In this document: positions 16,066-24,954 of the stretch, piece by piece | How positions within the stretch are numbered: position 1 is the stretch's first letter | How the letters are laid out: every line of letters begins with the position of its first letter | Origin: CAYMLQ01 sp964390795 | Lineage (GTDB): Bacteria; Verrucomicrobiota; Kiritimatiellia; RFP12; UBA1067 | Assembly (NCBI GenBank): GCA_964390795.1 | Contig: CAYMLQ010000003.1 | Coordinates: 1-58,493 of the forward strand | Reading direction: 5' to 3' | Length of the DNA: 58,493 nt | Made by a program: the position numbers and the translations under genes | The notes under the pieces: model-generated | Told to the model about the DNA's origin: nothing | Databases searched by the model: none | What the model saw: the letters and a program-made list of their open reading frames with translations, nothing else

Positions 16066-17760
16066 ATGAGAAGAGCTTCGCTTCTGCTTCGTGCACCCCG
16101 CCTTTTGCGCCTCGCCTGCGTGTTTGCGCTGAGTCTTGCCGCACAGCTCTCCCATGCCGAACGTCTGTTCATCGGCATTCTGGAGGCGGACAGCTACCAG
16201 TCCGTGATCTACGGCGCCTCCGCCTTCAGCCGGGTCGCAGACCTGCCCATCGCGTTGGAAATGATCAACGCCGAACTCTCCAAGAACCTCCTGCTGCCTT
16301 CGTTCGCCTGTGTCGCCTCGGGCGACCTCTTGCGCATTGTACAGACGGTCGATCCGGCGTTGCCCCGGAGCGAGGACAACCCGGCCAATGTGGCGCTCAT
16401 CCCGCTCTCCGGTGGCGCGGCAGGCGTTCACGACCTGTTCGCCGCAGCCTACACGGTGCGGCGTGAGAACGGACTTTACACCAGTTATGAAAAGCCGTCT
16501 GACACCAATCTCGCGCCGCGCGTCACCCTCGCCGTGTCAGGCCGGTTTCTGCTGACTTCGACCTCAAAAGAGGCGCTTGCCTGGGCCTGGGAGAACCGGT
16601 CCCGGCTGATCGACGCACCCTCCCAGAGCATACCGGGAACCTTGCGCATGCTGGTCAATCCGCAACGGTTCGCCGACCTGCTCGGCTCCAGAAGTGAGAA
16701 GGCCGCCTCGGTGTTCAACTTCGACAAACTGCTGCGCGACTTTGAAACCTGCCTGTTCTCGATCGGCTTGGACGGACAAGCCTTTTGCCTGACTGTGCGC
16801 GGAAAACCCAAAGCGGGCACGCCGCTCGCTTCGCTCGCATCCTCGCTTCGCTCGCCGCAGGGCCGACTCTGGAACGGTCTTCCGGACAACGCTTTTTTTT
16901 CAATGCTAACAGCCTGTGACAACCCGGAGCGGTGGGACACCTACCTCGGAGATACCCGCTTCAGACTCCTTCGGCCGATTGCCGACCTGGCCCCCAAAGA
17001 GGCGTTCAGCGGCGATCACCTGATATACCTTTCGTCCACAAAGGACCAGCAGGGGCTCTGTCTTGTGCAGATTGAGCCGGTCACGAACGCGGCGGCGGTG
17101 AGTGGCGCCATTCAAAAATTGGCGACCGTAAAGAAGAACGACGGTGTGTTTCTGACGCGCGAGCCGGCGCGTTCCTTCGGCCAGGTGCCGATCGAAGCGT
17201 ACTCCGTGGCCCTTCGCCCCCCCGAGGCGGCCGGCAGCGCTAAGCCGGAAGAGCCTTCCACGCTCTTCACGCTCATGTCCCTCTTTATCAAGCAGGCCTT
17301 TATTGAGACGGCGGTGAAGGACGGTCATCTCATCACGGTGCTGGGGCCCGCCCACTCGATCGAGAATGTGCTGGAGAATCTCACGTTCCCTGACAAGGTG
17401 CTGACGCTCAACCGCAAGATCGCCGGCCAAGACGCGGCGCTGAGCGAAACCCTGTGCCTGGGCTCGACGCTGCACATCGTCGGCCTGCTGCGCCACATCG
17501 TCAAGATCATGCCGGGAGTCAAGCCCGAACACCTGCGCTTGCTCCCAGCCGGAGGTGCAGGAGCGACCTTTGGCATGTGCCAAAGCGAAGACCATACGCT
17601 GACGGCCTCGCTCCGGTTTCAAGCGAGCGAAATCGCCGCGCTTCAGCGGATCAACCGCGACGGACGCGAGGTCTTGCAGGAGCTATTCTTCCAAATGTTC
17701 GCGAGTCAAATGCTGAATCTTCAGGCGCCTCGGGCCGTGACTAAGCCCGCTCCCCGCTAA
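16066..17760 (+). CDS. Secreted protein of unknown function
   Basis: This protein has 564 residues with a clear signal peptide: arginine-rich start, hydrophobic core LLRLACVFALSLAAQ, and a likely cut after SHA near residue 31. I recognise no domain. The pattern (short strands, repeated mentions of L-x-F and F-x-L, ending in a proline-rich tail AVTKPAPR) resembles the DUF3352-type secreted proteins of planctomycete-like bacteria, but this is a weak impression. No metal or catalytic motif stands out. It is probably co-translated with the preceding lipoprotein gene (2-base gap), and the pair may act together in the periplasm. Its stop overlaps that of the convergent murG gene by four bases. Confidence 0.7.
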   Translation: MRRASLLLRAPRLLRLACVFALSLAAQLSHAERLFIGILEADSYQSVIYGASAFSRVADLPIALEMINAELSKNLLLPSFACVASGDLLRIVQTVDPALPRSEDNPANVALIPLSGGAAGVHDLFAAAYTVRRENGLYTSYEKPSDTNLAPRVTLAVSGRFLLTSTSKEALAWAWENRSRLIDAPSQSIPGTLRMLVNPQRFADLLGSRSEKAASVFNFDKLLRDFETCLFSIGLDGQAFCLTVRGKPKAGTPLASLASSLRSPQGRLWNGLPDNAFFSMLTACDNPERWDTYLGDTRFRLLRPIADLAPKEAFSGDHLIYLSSTKDQQGLCLVQIEPVTNAAAVSGAIQKLATVKKNDGVFLTREPARSFGQVPIEAYSVALRPPEAAGSAKPEEPSTLFTLMSLFIKQAFIETAVKDGHLITVLGPAHSIENVLENLTFPDKVLTLNRKIAGQDAALSETLCLGSTLHIVGLLRHIVKIMPGVKPEHLRLLPAGGAGATFGMCQSEDHTLTASLRFQASEIAALQRINRDGREVLQELFFQMFASQMLNLQAPRAVTKPAPR

Positions 17761-18827
17761 CTCATACCACTCGCCACGGACTCCATCGCGTCCGCGACGC
17801 GACTGGCCGCGTCCGATACCGATAGCGTCCTCAGAGCCTGCCTCATCCGCTCAAGGGCGAAAGGGTTGTTCTTCTTGTTCAGCACATACCGCATGAGGGA
17901 ACGTGCCGTCAGTTCGCTCTGCACGCCCTCGTCGGCACCGCCGCTGCGCACAAGGGCCGCCGCGTTTAAATGCTGGTGGTTGCGTACGGCCGTCGGCAGC
18001 GGAATCAGCAAGGCGGGCTTGCCCAACAGGCACAGCTCGAAACAAGTTGACGCCCCCGCACGGCAAATGACGAGATCGGCTGAGGCATACGCCCGCCCCA
18101 TTTCCTTGATGAACGCGCTCACCATGGCCGGCACGCCGGCGGCCTCATAGGCCTGCCGGACACGCGCCTCGTCCGCTGTGCCGCTTTGGTGAATAACGAA
18201 CACATCGTGAACCCCGGACTGTCGGAGCAGACAAAGGGCCTGCGAGACCAGTTGATTCACACGCCGGGCGCCTTGGCTGCCCCCCGTCACGAAAACCGTG
18301 AACGCGCCTTCCGGGATCTCGGCGAAGCGCGGCTGTCCCGCCAGATCGCCCCGCACGGGAAGTCCGGTTTTTCTCAGCGCGCGTCCGGAGAGCCACTTTG
18401 CGGTCTCGTCAAAACTCGTGGCGGTCAGCGCCGCAAACCGCGACAGGAAATCGACGGCCTTGCCAGGAACCGCGTTGGCCTCGTGCAGAATGACCGGCAC
18501 CTGCTGAAGCTTGGCGGCGATGACCGGCGGCATGCTTGCGTAGCTGCCCATGGCGAGCAGCGCGTGCGGGCGCCTGCGCTTCAGCGCAGCCAGGCACTTG
18601 AAGAACGAGCGCGCGGCGTGCGGCAGCGTGCGCAGCGAGAGCGCCCGAGCGCCCGTTGAAAAGACCGGGCCATCCCAGCTGCTCAGCGTGGCCGCTTCGA
18701 TGTCGCGACCTGAAAGCCAGACCTCGACGTCATGTCCGCGCCGCTTCAACTCGTGCGCCACCGCCAGACCGGGAAACACGTGCCCGCCGGTTCCCCCACA
18801 TGCCACGATAAATGATTTGGGCGTCAT
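17757..18827 (-). CDS. murG: UDP-GlcNAc:lipid I N-acetylglucosaminyltransferase MurG
   Basis: This 356-residue glycosyltransferase adds GlcNAc to lipid I to make lipid II at the inner face of the membrane. The N-terminal glycine-rich loop CGGTGGHVFPGLAVA, the segment MGSYASMPPVIAA, and HEANAVPGKA are classical MurG motifs. The C-terminal domain has FVTGGSQGARRVN and ICRAGASTCFELCLLGKPAL, which form the UDP-GlcNAc pocket. It overlaps murJ by four bases (ATGA), so translation is likely coupled. Length and motifs are normal. Confidence 0.96.
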   Translation of the reverse strand: MTPKSFIVACGGTGGHVFPGLAVAHELKRRGHDVEVWLSGRDIEAATLSSWDGPVFSTGARALSLRTLPHAARSFFKCLAALKRRRPHALLAMGSYASMPPVIAAKLQQVPVILHEANAVPGKAVDFLSRFAALTATSFDETAKWLSGRALRKTGLPVRGDLAGQPRFAEIPEGAFTVFVTGGSQGARRVNQLVSQALCLLRQSGVHDVFVIHQSGTADEARVRQAYEAAGVPAMVSAFIKEMGRAYASADLVICRAGASTCFELCLLGKPALLIPLPTAVRNHQHLNAAALVRSGGADEGVQSELTARSLMRYVLNKKNNPFALERMRQALRTLSVSDAASRVADAMESVASGMS

Positions 18828-20437
18828 CCCGGCCCCCCCCTTCCACTCCGCCGCTGGCGGAATTCTCCGACGAGTTCGCTGAGCGTGCTCCGGCAGAACA
18901 ACAGCAGCAGCAGCCCGTACACCAGCACGCCTGCCGCGATGGCTCCCATCACGGACGTCAGCTCCACCAGCTTGTACATCCAGCCTGCGTCTGTGAGGAC
19001 TCGGCTGATACCCTTCTCTGCATAATACGAAGCCGCTCCCATGACCAGCGACAAGGCGATCAGCTTAAAAATTATCGGCATGACCGCGCCGAAGCGGGGC
19101 GCTCCAATCTTCTTGCGCAACACCCATGCGAGCAGCGTGCAGTTGAAGATGCTGCTCAGCACGGTCGCAACCGCAAGCCCCACGTGCTGCCATCCATCCG
19201 CCCACGTGAAAACGAACAGAAGGTTCAAACACAAGTTGAGCGCGACGCAGGCCACGCTGCACCGCAGCGGCGTGCGCATGTCCTTGAGCGCATAGAAAGC
19301 GGGCGTCAGCGCCTTATAGAAGCTGAAGACCAGCAGCCCCGGCGCATACCCCATCAGCGCGCGCGAAGAGTAGGTTGCCGACAGCGCGTCAAACTTCCCG
19401 GAGTGACACGTGTAAATCAGATTGATCACCGGCAGCGCAAGAACCGTCAGCCCCACGGACATCGGCGCCATGATCAGCGTGATGTTGCGAAGCGAGCGTT
19501 CCAGTGTCGTGCTCAGCCGCGCGTGGTCGCCATCGGCTGCATGCTTGGAAAAAGTCGGCAGCAGCACGGTCGCAAAAGCCGTTCCCACGAGCCCCATCGG
19601 CAGATAGGTCAGCCGCTCGGCGTACTCCATGGCGGATGGGCCCCAGGTGCCCGCGTACAGGGCGAGCAGCCCGTCAACGAAAAGGTTGATCTGCACAGCC
19701 CCCATCCCGACGGCCATGGGCATCGACAAGCGCAACACTTTGCTAACGCGGGTATCCTTCGTCCAGTCGAACGCGATTCTCAGCGGCACGCCTTGTTTTC
19801 GCAGCGCGGGCAGCAAGACCCCGACCTGGACGAAGCCGGCGGCCAGGGTCGACCAGGCGACCACCCCGATGCGCACATCCATATCCTCCGACACGAACGG
19901 ACAAATGCCCACCAGTGCGAGGATCCAGACCAGGTTCAGGAAGACCGGAACCAGCGCGGGCAGCGCAAACTGCCGCAGCGTGTTCAGGATGCCGATCATG
20001 AGCGCGGCCAGACAGATCAGGGGCGCGTAGAACAGCGTGATCCGCAGCAGCGGATAGACCGCCTCGGCGCGGGCGTTGTACGCCAGCAGATGCTGCAAGC
20101 CCAGCGAAAGCAAGATGCCCGCCGCTGTGATGACGCCCAGCACGGCCACCAGAAAACCGGCGATGCGGCTGGCCAGCCGGTTGGCCACGGCGGGCCCCTC
20201 TTTCGCGAGGGTCTCCGCGTACACCGGGATGAAAGCGGCGGATAAGGCGCCTTCGCCGAACAGGCGGCGGAACAGATTGGGGATGCGGAACGCCACATCG
20301 AAGGCCGACTTCTGCAGCGAGGTGCCAAAATAATACGCCATGAGCCATTCGCGCACCAAGCCCAGGATGCGGCTGACACCCGTCATGGAACCGACAACCG
20401 CGACCGAACGTAAAATGGGCTCGTGCCTCGCCTTCAT
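18824..20437 (-). CDS. murJ: Lipid II flippase MurJ
   Basis: This 537-residue polytopic membrane protein of the MOP superfamily flips lipid II across the inner membrane. The N-terminus carries the family signature SMTGVSRILGLVREWLMAYY, followed by FDVAFRIPNLFRRLFGEGAL and AFIPVYAE, all typical of MurJ/MviN. About fourteen hydrophobic helices are visible. ATG 20437 lies 1 base after the lpxK stop. A GTG at 20452 is an alternative start overlapping lpxK. It sits between lpxK and murG in one envelope operon. Confidence 0.96.
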   Translation of the reverse strand: MKARHEPILRSVAVVGSMTGVSRILGLVREWLMAYYFGTSLQKSAFDVAFRIPNLFRRLFGEGALSAAFIPVYAETLAKEGPAVANRLASRIAGFLVAVLGVITAAGILLSLGLQHLLAYNARAEAVYPLLRITLFYAPLICLAALMIGILNTLRQFALPALVPVFLNLVWILALVGICPFVSEDMDVRIGVVAWSTLAAGFVQVGVLLPALRKQGVPLRIAFDWTKDTRVSKVLRLSMPMAVGMGAVQINLFVDGLLALYAGTWGPSAMEYAERLTYLPMGLVGTAFATVLLPTFSKHAADGDHARLSTTLERSLRNITLIMAPMSVGLTVLALPVINLIYTCHSGKFDALSATYSSRALMGYAPGLLVFSFYKALTPAFYALKDMRTPLRCSVACVALNLCLNLLFVFTWADGWQHVGLAVATVLSSIFNCTLLAWVLRKKIGAPRFGAVMPIIFKLIALSLVMGAASYYAEKGISRVLTDAGWMYKLVELTSVMGAIAAGVLVYGLLLLLFCRSTLSELVGEFRQRRSGRGGPG

Positions 20438-20438
20438 G

Positions 20439-21638
20439 TCACTCGTTTGCACGCGTCACCCTCTTCGCTTGCCTGCGGAAACAGATGTGTTCAACCGCGT
20501 CGTGAAAATTCTCCGCGCCGCTCATCAGTTCGATGTCCACACGCAGGTAGTAGACCGGCACCGGCGTCGTATCGAGATGCGGAAACCGGACCGCATCCTT
20601 TTCCGTCGTCAGCAGCGCGTCCGCATGCAGGTCCGCGGCTTTGTTGACGGCGTCGATGATCTCTTGCGCGTCATACCGGTGATGATCCGCATACCGCTCG
20701 CAGTAGATCACCTTGGCGCCCATAGCCCGGAGCGAGTTCTCAAAACTCTGCGGCACCGCAATGCCCGAGAGCGAGGTCACCGTCCGGCCTTTGAGCCAAT
20801 CGAGCGGAACATGCTCGGCCGTGTAGACGTTCTGAAGGTAACGCGGCTTGTGGCAGCACTCGATGATTTCAGCGCTCGCGTTCAACGCGCGGATTCGGGC
20901 GCGGACCTCTTCCGAATGTCCGTCCGATTTGGTGATAAAAATGAAGTCGGCGCGTTTGAGATTCCGGATAGGCTCGCGCAGGACGCCGCGCGGCAGCATG
21001 TTCTCGTTGCCGAACGGGTTGGTCTTGTCGACCAGCACAATCTCCAGGCGATGGCGCAGCTTCAGGTACTGGAACCCGTCGTCCAGGATCAGCGTGTCGC
21101 AGCCGAAGCGCTTCACCGCATACCGGCCGCTCTTGACGCGGTTTTTGTCGACCAGCACCACCACGCCGGGCAGGTTGCTCGCCAGCATGTAGGGCTCGTC
21201 GCCGCCCATCTCGCTATCAAGCAGCAGCCGCTTGCCGTCGCTGACCACGCGCGGCGGCTCGATTTTCTCGCGGAACAGGCGCTGATGCCAAGGCAGCTCG
21301 CGCTTGCGGTAGCCGCGGCTCAGGATCGCGACTTTGCGCCCCGACTTCTGCAGCTCGCGCGCGAAAATCTCCACCACCGGCGTTTTACCGGTGCCGCCCG
21401 CCGTGATGTTGCCCACGCTGATCACCTGGCAGCCTAACGGGTAGCGCCTGAAGATCCCCAGCTCGTAAAAAAACAGGCGCGTCAGAACGACGCTTCTGAA
21501 AACCAGCGAAATCGCCTTGAGCGTCCCCAGCAGCAGGCGGATCGGCCACGGATGGCCTTTATCCGCGCCCGGCTGTTGAATGATGCGGATCAGATAGTGC
21601 TCGATCCGCTCGATTCGTTTGATTTTCGTTTTCCGCAT
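20439..21638 (-). CDS. lpxK: Tetraacyldisaccharide 4'-kinase LpxK
   Basis: This 399-residue inner-membrane kinase phosphorylates the lipid A precursor at the 4' position. The Walker A loop is VGNITAGGTGKTPVVE. ILSRGYRKR, GDEPYMLA and DTLILDDGFQYLKLRHRLEI are the signature LpxK segments (DDGFQ being invariant). The C-terminal LLTTEKDAVRF is also conserved. The protein is longer than typical LpxK (about 330) because of extra N-terminal residues that precede the usual membrane helix. The ATG at 21638 gives MRKTKIKR. Its presence shows that the organism makes lipid A. Confidence 0.95.
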   Translation of the reverse strand: MRKTKIKRIERIEHYLIRIIQQPGADKGHPWPIRLLLGTLKAISLVFRSVVLTRLFFYELGIFRRYPLGCQVISVGNITAGGTGKTPVVEIFARELQKSGRKVAILSRGYRKRELPWHQRLFREKIEPPRVVSDGKRLLLDSEMGGDEPYMLASNLPGVVVLVDKNRVKSGRYAVKRFGCDTLILDDGFQYLKLRHRLEIVLVDKTNPFGNENMLPRGVLREPIRNLKRADFIFITKSDGHSEEVRARIRALNASAEIIECCHKPRYLQNVYTAEHVPLDWLKGRTVTSLSGIAVPQSFENSLRAMGAKVIYCERYADHHRYDAQEIIDAVNKAADLHADALLTTEKDAVRFPHLDTTPVPVYYLRVDIELMSGAENFHDAVEHICFRRQAKRVTRANE

Positions 21639-21668
21639 GTGTACCGGTGCCCGTTTTCGAAGGCCTTT

Positions 21669-21697
21669 ATGATACGGTATCGCCGCGCCGAAAACAA
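21669..21697 (-). promoter_or_regulatory. Candidate promoter of the lpxK-murJ-murG operon
   Basis: On the minus strand TTGTTT (21692-21697) and TATCAT (21669-21674, five of six consensus matches) are separated by 17 bases. The start of transcription would be near 21662, about 24 bases before the lpxK ATG. Confidence 0.45.
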
Positions 21698-21740
21698 TCA
21701 CGCACAGCGAAAGAACAGCAATTCTAAATTTGGCCTGAGA

Positions 21741-21810
21741 CAGCCTGAAGGCTGCACTACAAACGCTCCTTTCCGGTAAGAAACCGTTCGTAGTACAGGC
21801 TTTAGCCTGC
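21741..21810. repeat. REP-like inverted repeat pair
   Basis: Two arms of about 25 bases (21741-21765 and 21786-21810) are inverted relative to each other with roughly 20 matches. Each arm is also internally palindromic (CAGCC-TGAA-GGCTG and its partner). The layout resembles a pair of REP units in head-to-head order, between divergent operons. Confidence 0.6.
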
Positions 21811-21860
21811 ATTCCCGTGGCTCAGAAGTCAAATTTTGGTTGCTGGCGAAAGAAAGCAGC

Positions 21861-21890
21861 TTGCCGTGATCCCCCGCACGGCGCTACACT
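21861..21890 (+). promoter_or_regulatory. Candidate promoter of the cupin operon
   Basis: TTGCCG (21861-21866) and TACACT (21885-21890) are separated by 18 bases, each matching four of six consensus positions. The start would fall near 21897, leaving a short leader with AAGGAGAG before the ATG at 21914. Confidence 0.35.
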
Positions 21891-21913
21891 GTTCCATATA
21901 TCAAGGAGAGAGA

Positions 21914-22261
21914 ATGATCACTCGGAACGGATTGATGGAGGCGGAGAACCGCATCAACATGCGCGGCGGCGCTGGCGCAGTCAAGCTGGAGCACTGGTTC
22001 AAGCCCGAGAACTTCGGCGCCAAGATCCGCCTCTGCACGCGGATGACGCTCGAACCCGGCGCGTCGATCGGCCAGCATACGCACGAGGCCGAAGACGAAA
22101 TCTATCTCGTCCTCTCGGGCGCGGGGCAGATTCTGGAAAACGGCGAGTGGGTTCCGATCCGCACAGGCGACGCGATTCTCACCGGCAAGGGCGGCACGCA
22201 CGGCGTTGAGAACACGGGCTCCGAACCGCTTGTCATCGCCGCCGTGATCATCCAGTATTAG
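21914..22261 (+). CDS. Cupin-domain protein
   Basis: This 115-residue single-domain cupin has the first motif with GQHTHEAEDEIYLVLSGAG (two histidines and a glutamate as likely metal ligands) and a second motif near GDAILTGKGGTHGVENTGSE. The start at 21914 has AAGGAGAG 5 bases upstream. An upstream in-frame ATG is rejected. Such small cupins often bind sugars or polyols or act as isomerases; no specific function can be assigned. It leads an apparent operon with an iron-type alcohol dehydrogenase and a PHP-domain protein. Confidence 0.88.
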   Translation: MITRNGLMEAENRINMRGGAGAVKLEHWFKPENFGAKIRLCTRMTLEPGASIGQHTHEAEDEIYLVLSGAGQILENGEWVPIRTGDAILTGKGGTHGVENTGSEPLVIAAVIIQY

Positions 22262-22276
22262 GAATCGTGCCCCTTC

Positions 22277-22316
22277 CCCCACTTTAGAACTTTCGAACTC
22301 CCCCACTTTAGAACTT
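22277..22316. repeat. 24-base-period direct repeat upstream of the alcohol dehydrogenase gene
   Basis: CCCCACTTTAGAACTT occurs at 22277-22292 and again at 22301-22316, ending 3 bases before the next start codon. On the opposite strand it reads as a purine-rich AAGTTCTAAAGTGGGG unit, similar in style to the other intergenic repeats here. Confidence 0.75.
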
Positions 22317-22319
22317 CTT

Positions 22320-23450
22320 ATGACCCTTCTCCCCGACACCCTCCTGCTGCCGCAACAAACCGTAGCGAAGACCGGCGCCGTGCTGAACCTGACCCGCGAC
22401 GCGGCCGTCTTCGGTAAGGCCGGCCTGCTGGTCTACGGCGAGTCTCTGTCACGTTCGGGCAAACTCGGCGATATTCTCGATAGGTGCCCGGCCGAAATGG
22501 AGATGCGCACATGGCGGCACGACGGCGGCGAACCGACGGTAGGCGCGGTGGATGCGTTGCGCGCGGAGCTTCGGCGCAGCCGCCCGGACTGGGTGGCGGC
22601 TGTGGGCGGCGGCAGCGTGATCGATCTCGCCAAAGCGGCGGCCGGTCTGGCCGACGCGCCTGAAAGCGCCGCCTATTATCAGACGCGCAACCCGGAAATC
22701 CCCCCTGCCACGCTGCCGCTCATCGCCGCCCCCAGCACGGCCGGCACCGGTTCCGAAGCGACCGTCGTGGCCGTGCTGACCGACCCGGACCGCACCTTCA
22801 AGCAGTCGATCCGCCACGCCAGCTTCATGCCTAAGCGGGTGCTCCTCGACCCCGGCCTGCTCGTGGGCTGCCCGCCCGCCACCATCGCCGCGGCAGGGCT
22901 CGACGCCTTCATCCAGGCCTTTGAATCCTACACGAGCCGCTATGCCACGCCTGTAACGCGCGCGCTTGCGGAACTCGCGCTGGTGCGCATCGCGCGAGCC
23001 CTGCTTCCGCTGTATCAGGGCGACTCGGCTGCGGCAGCCGACATGCTGGAGGCCAGCTATCTGGCCGGCGTGGCCTTTTCCCATTCGCGGCTGGGCGTGA
23101 TCCACGGACTGGCGCATCCTCTGGGCGCGCGTTTCGGCGTCGCGCACGGGCTGGTCTGCGCCCTTTGCCTGCCTGCGGCGCTGGCCTTCAACCGGGGCGT
23201 CATCCAGCAAGATCTGGCCGCCCTCAAGGCGCGGTATGGGTTGGACGTCGAGGCTCAGGTCGCCACGTGGCTGGCGGCGATGAGCCTGGACAACCCGTTC
23301 GCAGGAAAAACCGTCTCAGACCCCGATGCGTTCATCCGCGAAACCCTGGCGTCGGGTTCGACTGACGCAAACCCACGCCCCGTTGCGGCCGACGACGTGT
23401 CTGCTCTTCTGTCGCTTATTCTCAGCAACAAAGCCCATCAACCGTTTTGA
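22320..23450 (+). CDS. Iron-containing (group III) alcohol dehydrogenase
   Basis: This 376-residue NAD(P)-dependent dehydrogenase has the nucleotide-binding GGGSVIDLAKA (residues 96-106) and the conserved PSTAGTGSEAT. The metal site can be mapped by spacing: Asp195 in GLDAFIQAFESY, then Gln199 where FucO-type enzymes have histidine, His262 (IHGLAHPLG) and His276 (VAHGLVCALCLP). The spacing of four and fourteen residues is exactly that of the family. The glutamine at the second position is known in some subfamilies but may change metal preference. The substrate is unknown; the neighbours (cupin, PHP phosphoesterase-like) suggest a sugar, polyol or phosphonate-type compound. Confidence 0.88.
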   Translation: MTLLPDTLLLPQQTVAKTGAVLNLTRDAAVFGKAGLLVYGESLSRSGKLGDILDRCPAEMEMRTWRHDGGEPTVGAVDALRAELRRSRPDWVAAVGGGSVIDLAKAAAGLADAPESAAYYQTRNPEIPPATLPLIAAPSTAGTGSEATVVAVLTDPDRTFKQSIRHASFMPKRVLLDPGLLVGCPPATIAAAGLDAFIQAFESYTSRYATPVTRALAELALVRIARALLPLYQGDSAAAADMLEASYLAGVAFSHSRLGVIHGLAHPLGARFGVAHGLVCALCLPAALAFNRGVIQQDLAALKARYGLDVEAQVATWLAAMSLDNPFAGKTVSDPDAFIRETLASGSTDANPRPVAADDVSALLSLILSNKAHQPF

Positions 23451-23468
23451 CAAAAGGAACTGATATCC

Positions 23469-24812
23469 ATGAACACTGACACCCTCATCAACGCCCTCAG
23501 CGACTTCAACGAAGACAAGCGCCGCGCCGCGCTCAAGCAAGTGACCGCCACCACCCGTTTCCCCGAGCCGGGCAGCCTTTTCAACATGCACTGCCACTCG
23601 TTCTTCTCCTACAACGCCGACGGCTGGTCGCCCTCGCGCGTGGCCTACGAGTGCCGCAGCCGCGGCCTCTGCGCCGCCGCGCTGTGCGATTTCGACGTGC
23701 TCGACGGACTCGGCGAGTTCCTCGAGTCTGGCCGCCTGCTGGCCTTGCGCACCGCCGCGCACCTGGAGACGCGCGCCTATGTCCGCGAACAGTCCACCGT
23801 CGACATCAGCTCTCCCGGCGAGCCGGGCGTGGCGTACATCATGGGGTGCGGATTCACCGGCATTCCCGCTCCCGGAACCTCACAGGCCAACACGCTGGCC
23901 CAGCTCCGCCAAGGCGCGCAGAACCGCAACCTTGCCCTGATCGCGCGCGTCAACGCCACCCTGCCCGCCATCGCGATCGACTACTCCCGCGACGTGCTGC
24001 CGCTCACCCCCAAAGGCGTGGCCACCGAGCGCCACATCATCCGCGCCTACTGCACGCAGGCCCAGCGCGCGTTTGCCGACCCCGCGGCGCGCGCCGCGTT
24101 CTGGGCACCGCTGCTCAAGTGCGACGCCTCGGCGTATCCGGCCATCGAGGCCAACGTGCCGAAGATGGAGGATCTCGCGCGCAACGCCCTCGCCAAACGC
24201 GGCGGCATCGGCTATATCCAGCCCGATGACACGACGTTCCCTCTGGCTGACGATTTCACCCGCTGGGTGCGCGCCTGCCATGCCATCCCCACGATCGCCT
24301 GGCTCGATGGCACCAGCGGCGGAGAAGCCGACTGCAACCTCCTGCTGGATCTGATGACCGGCAAGGGGTGCGCCGCACTGAACATCATTCCCGACCGCAA
24401 CTGGAACCTGAAAGACCCGCAGGACGCCGCACGCAAACAGGCGAAACTGGACGAGGTGGTCAAAGGTTGTGTCAAGCGCGACCTGCCGATCAACATCGGC
24501 ACCGAGATGAACAAGGGCGGGCTGCCCTTCGTGGATGATATCGTGGGCACCGTGCTCAGCCGCTACGCGTCGGAGTTCACGCAAGGCATGCGCGTCATGG
24601 TCGGTCAAACGCTGCTCGGCATCTATGCCCATGCGCCGTATCTGGGCGAACGCGCGGAAGTTGAATTCACCGACCTCAAGAAACGCAACGCGTTCTTTGC
24701 GTCGGTCGGCGCCCTGCCCGCACTCAACGACGCCTTCGCGGACGCCCTCCTCTCCGCCGGGACCGACAAAGCTTTCGCCCTGCTCGCCGACGCGGCGAAG
24801 CGCGCGGGATGA
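23469..24812 (+). CDS. PHP-domain protein, probable metal-dependent hydrolase
   Basis: This 447-residue protein starts its catalytic region with FNMHCHSFFSYNADG (His41, His43), the PHP-type metal-binding motif seen in histidinol phosphatases and related phosphoesterases. ALCDFDVLDGLGEF continues the PHP pattern (usually TDHDxxxG, here CDFDVLDG, so one ligand is changed). Later HLETRAYV and a histidine- and aspartate-rich middle could complete the metal site. It is longer than usual for PHP proteins. AAGGAACTG lies upstream, and the gene follows the alcohol dehydrogenase gene by 18 bases. The role is unknown; phosphate-ester hydrolysis is a reasonable guess. Confidence 0.75.
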   Translation: MNTDTLINALSDFNEDKRRAALKQVTATTRFPEPGSLFNMHCHSFFSYNADGWSPSRVAYECRSRGLCAAALCDFDVLDGLGEFLESGRLLALRTAAHLETRAYVREQSTVDISSPGEPGVAYIMGCGFTGIPAPGTSQANTLAQLRQGAQNRNLALIARVNATLPAIAIDYSRDVLPLTPKGVATERHIIRAYCTQAQRAFADPAARAAFWAPLLKCDASAYPAIEANVPKMEDLARNALAKRGGIGYIQPDDTTFPLADDFTRWVRACHAIPTIAWLDGTSGGEADCNLLLDLMTGKGCAALNIIPDRNWNLKDPQDAARKQAKLDEVVKGCVKRDLPINIGTEMNKGGLPFVDDIVGTVLSRYASEFTQGMRVMVGQTLLGIYAHAPYLGERAEVEFTDLKKRNAFFASVGALPALNDAFADALLSAGTDKAFALLADAAKRAG

Positions 24813-24902
24813 CGAGAGCGGCGGTAACGGACATGTCCCGAAGGGCGCTACGATAAGCTGGGGTATGTGTCAGAAAAGTGACAGATTAAGGGAAAAGATA
24901 AA

Positions 24903-24954
24903 GGTGAAAGATGAGGGGTGCCTTGCCCATAATCGACCACCCTAATCTTTCACC
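24903..24954. terminator. Long hairpin after the PHP gene
   Basis: Arms at 24903-24920 and 24938-24954 pair over about 16 bases with one bulge, around a loop of about 17 bases. No U-tract follows, so it may be a terminator-like or mRNA-stabilising hairpin or a mobile repeat remnant. Confidence 0.45.

Noticed and set aside
18812..20245. 477-codon plus-strand frame
   Set aside because: It lies antisense to murJ, and its translation is rich in H, Q and R with no family features.
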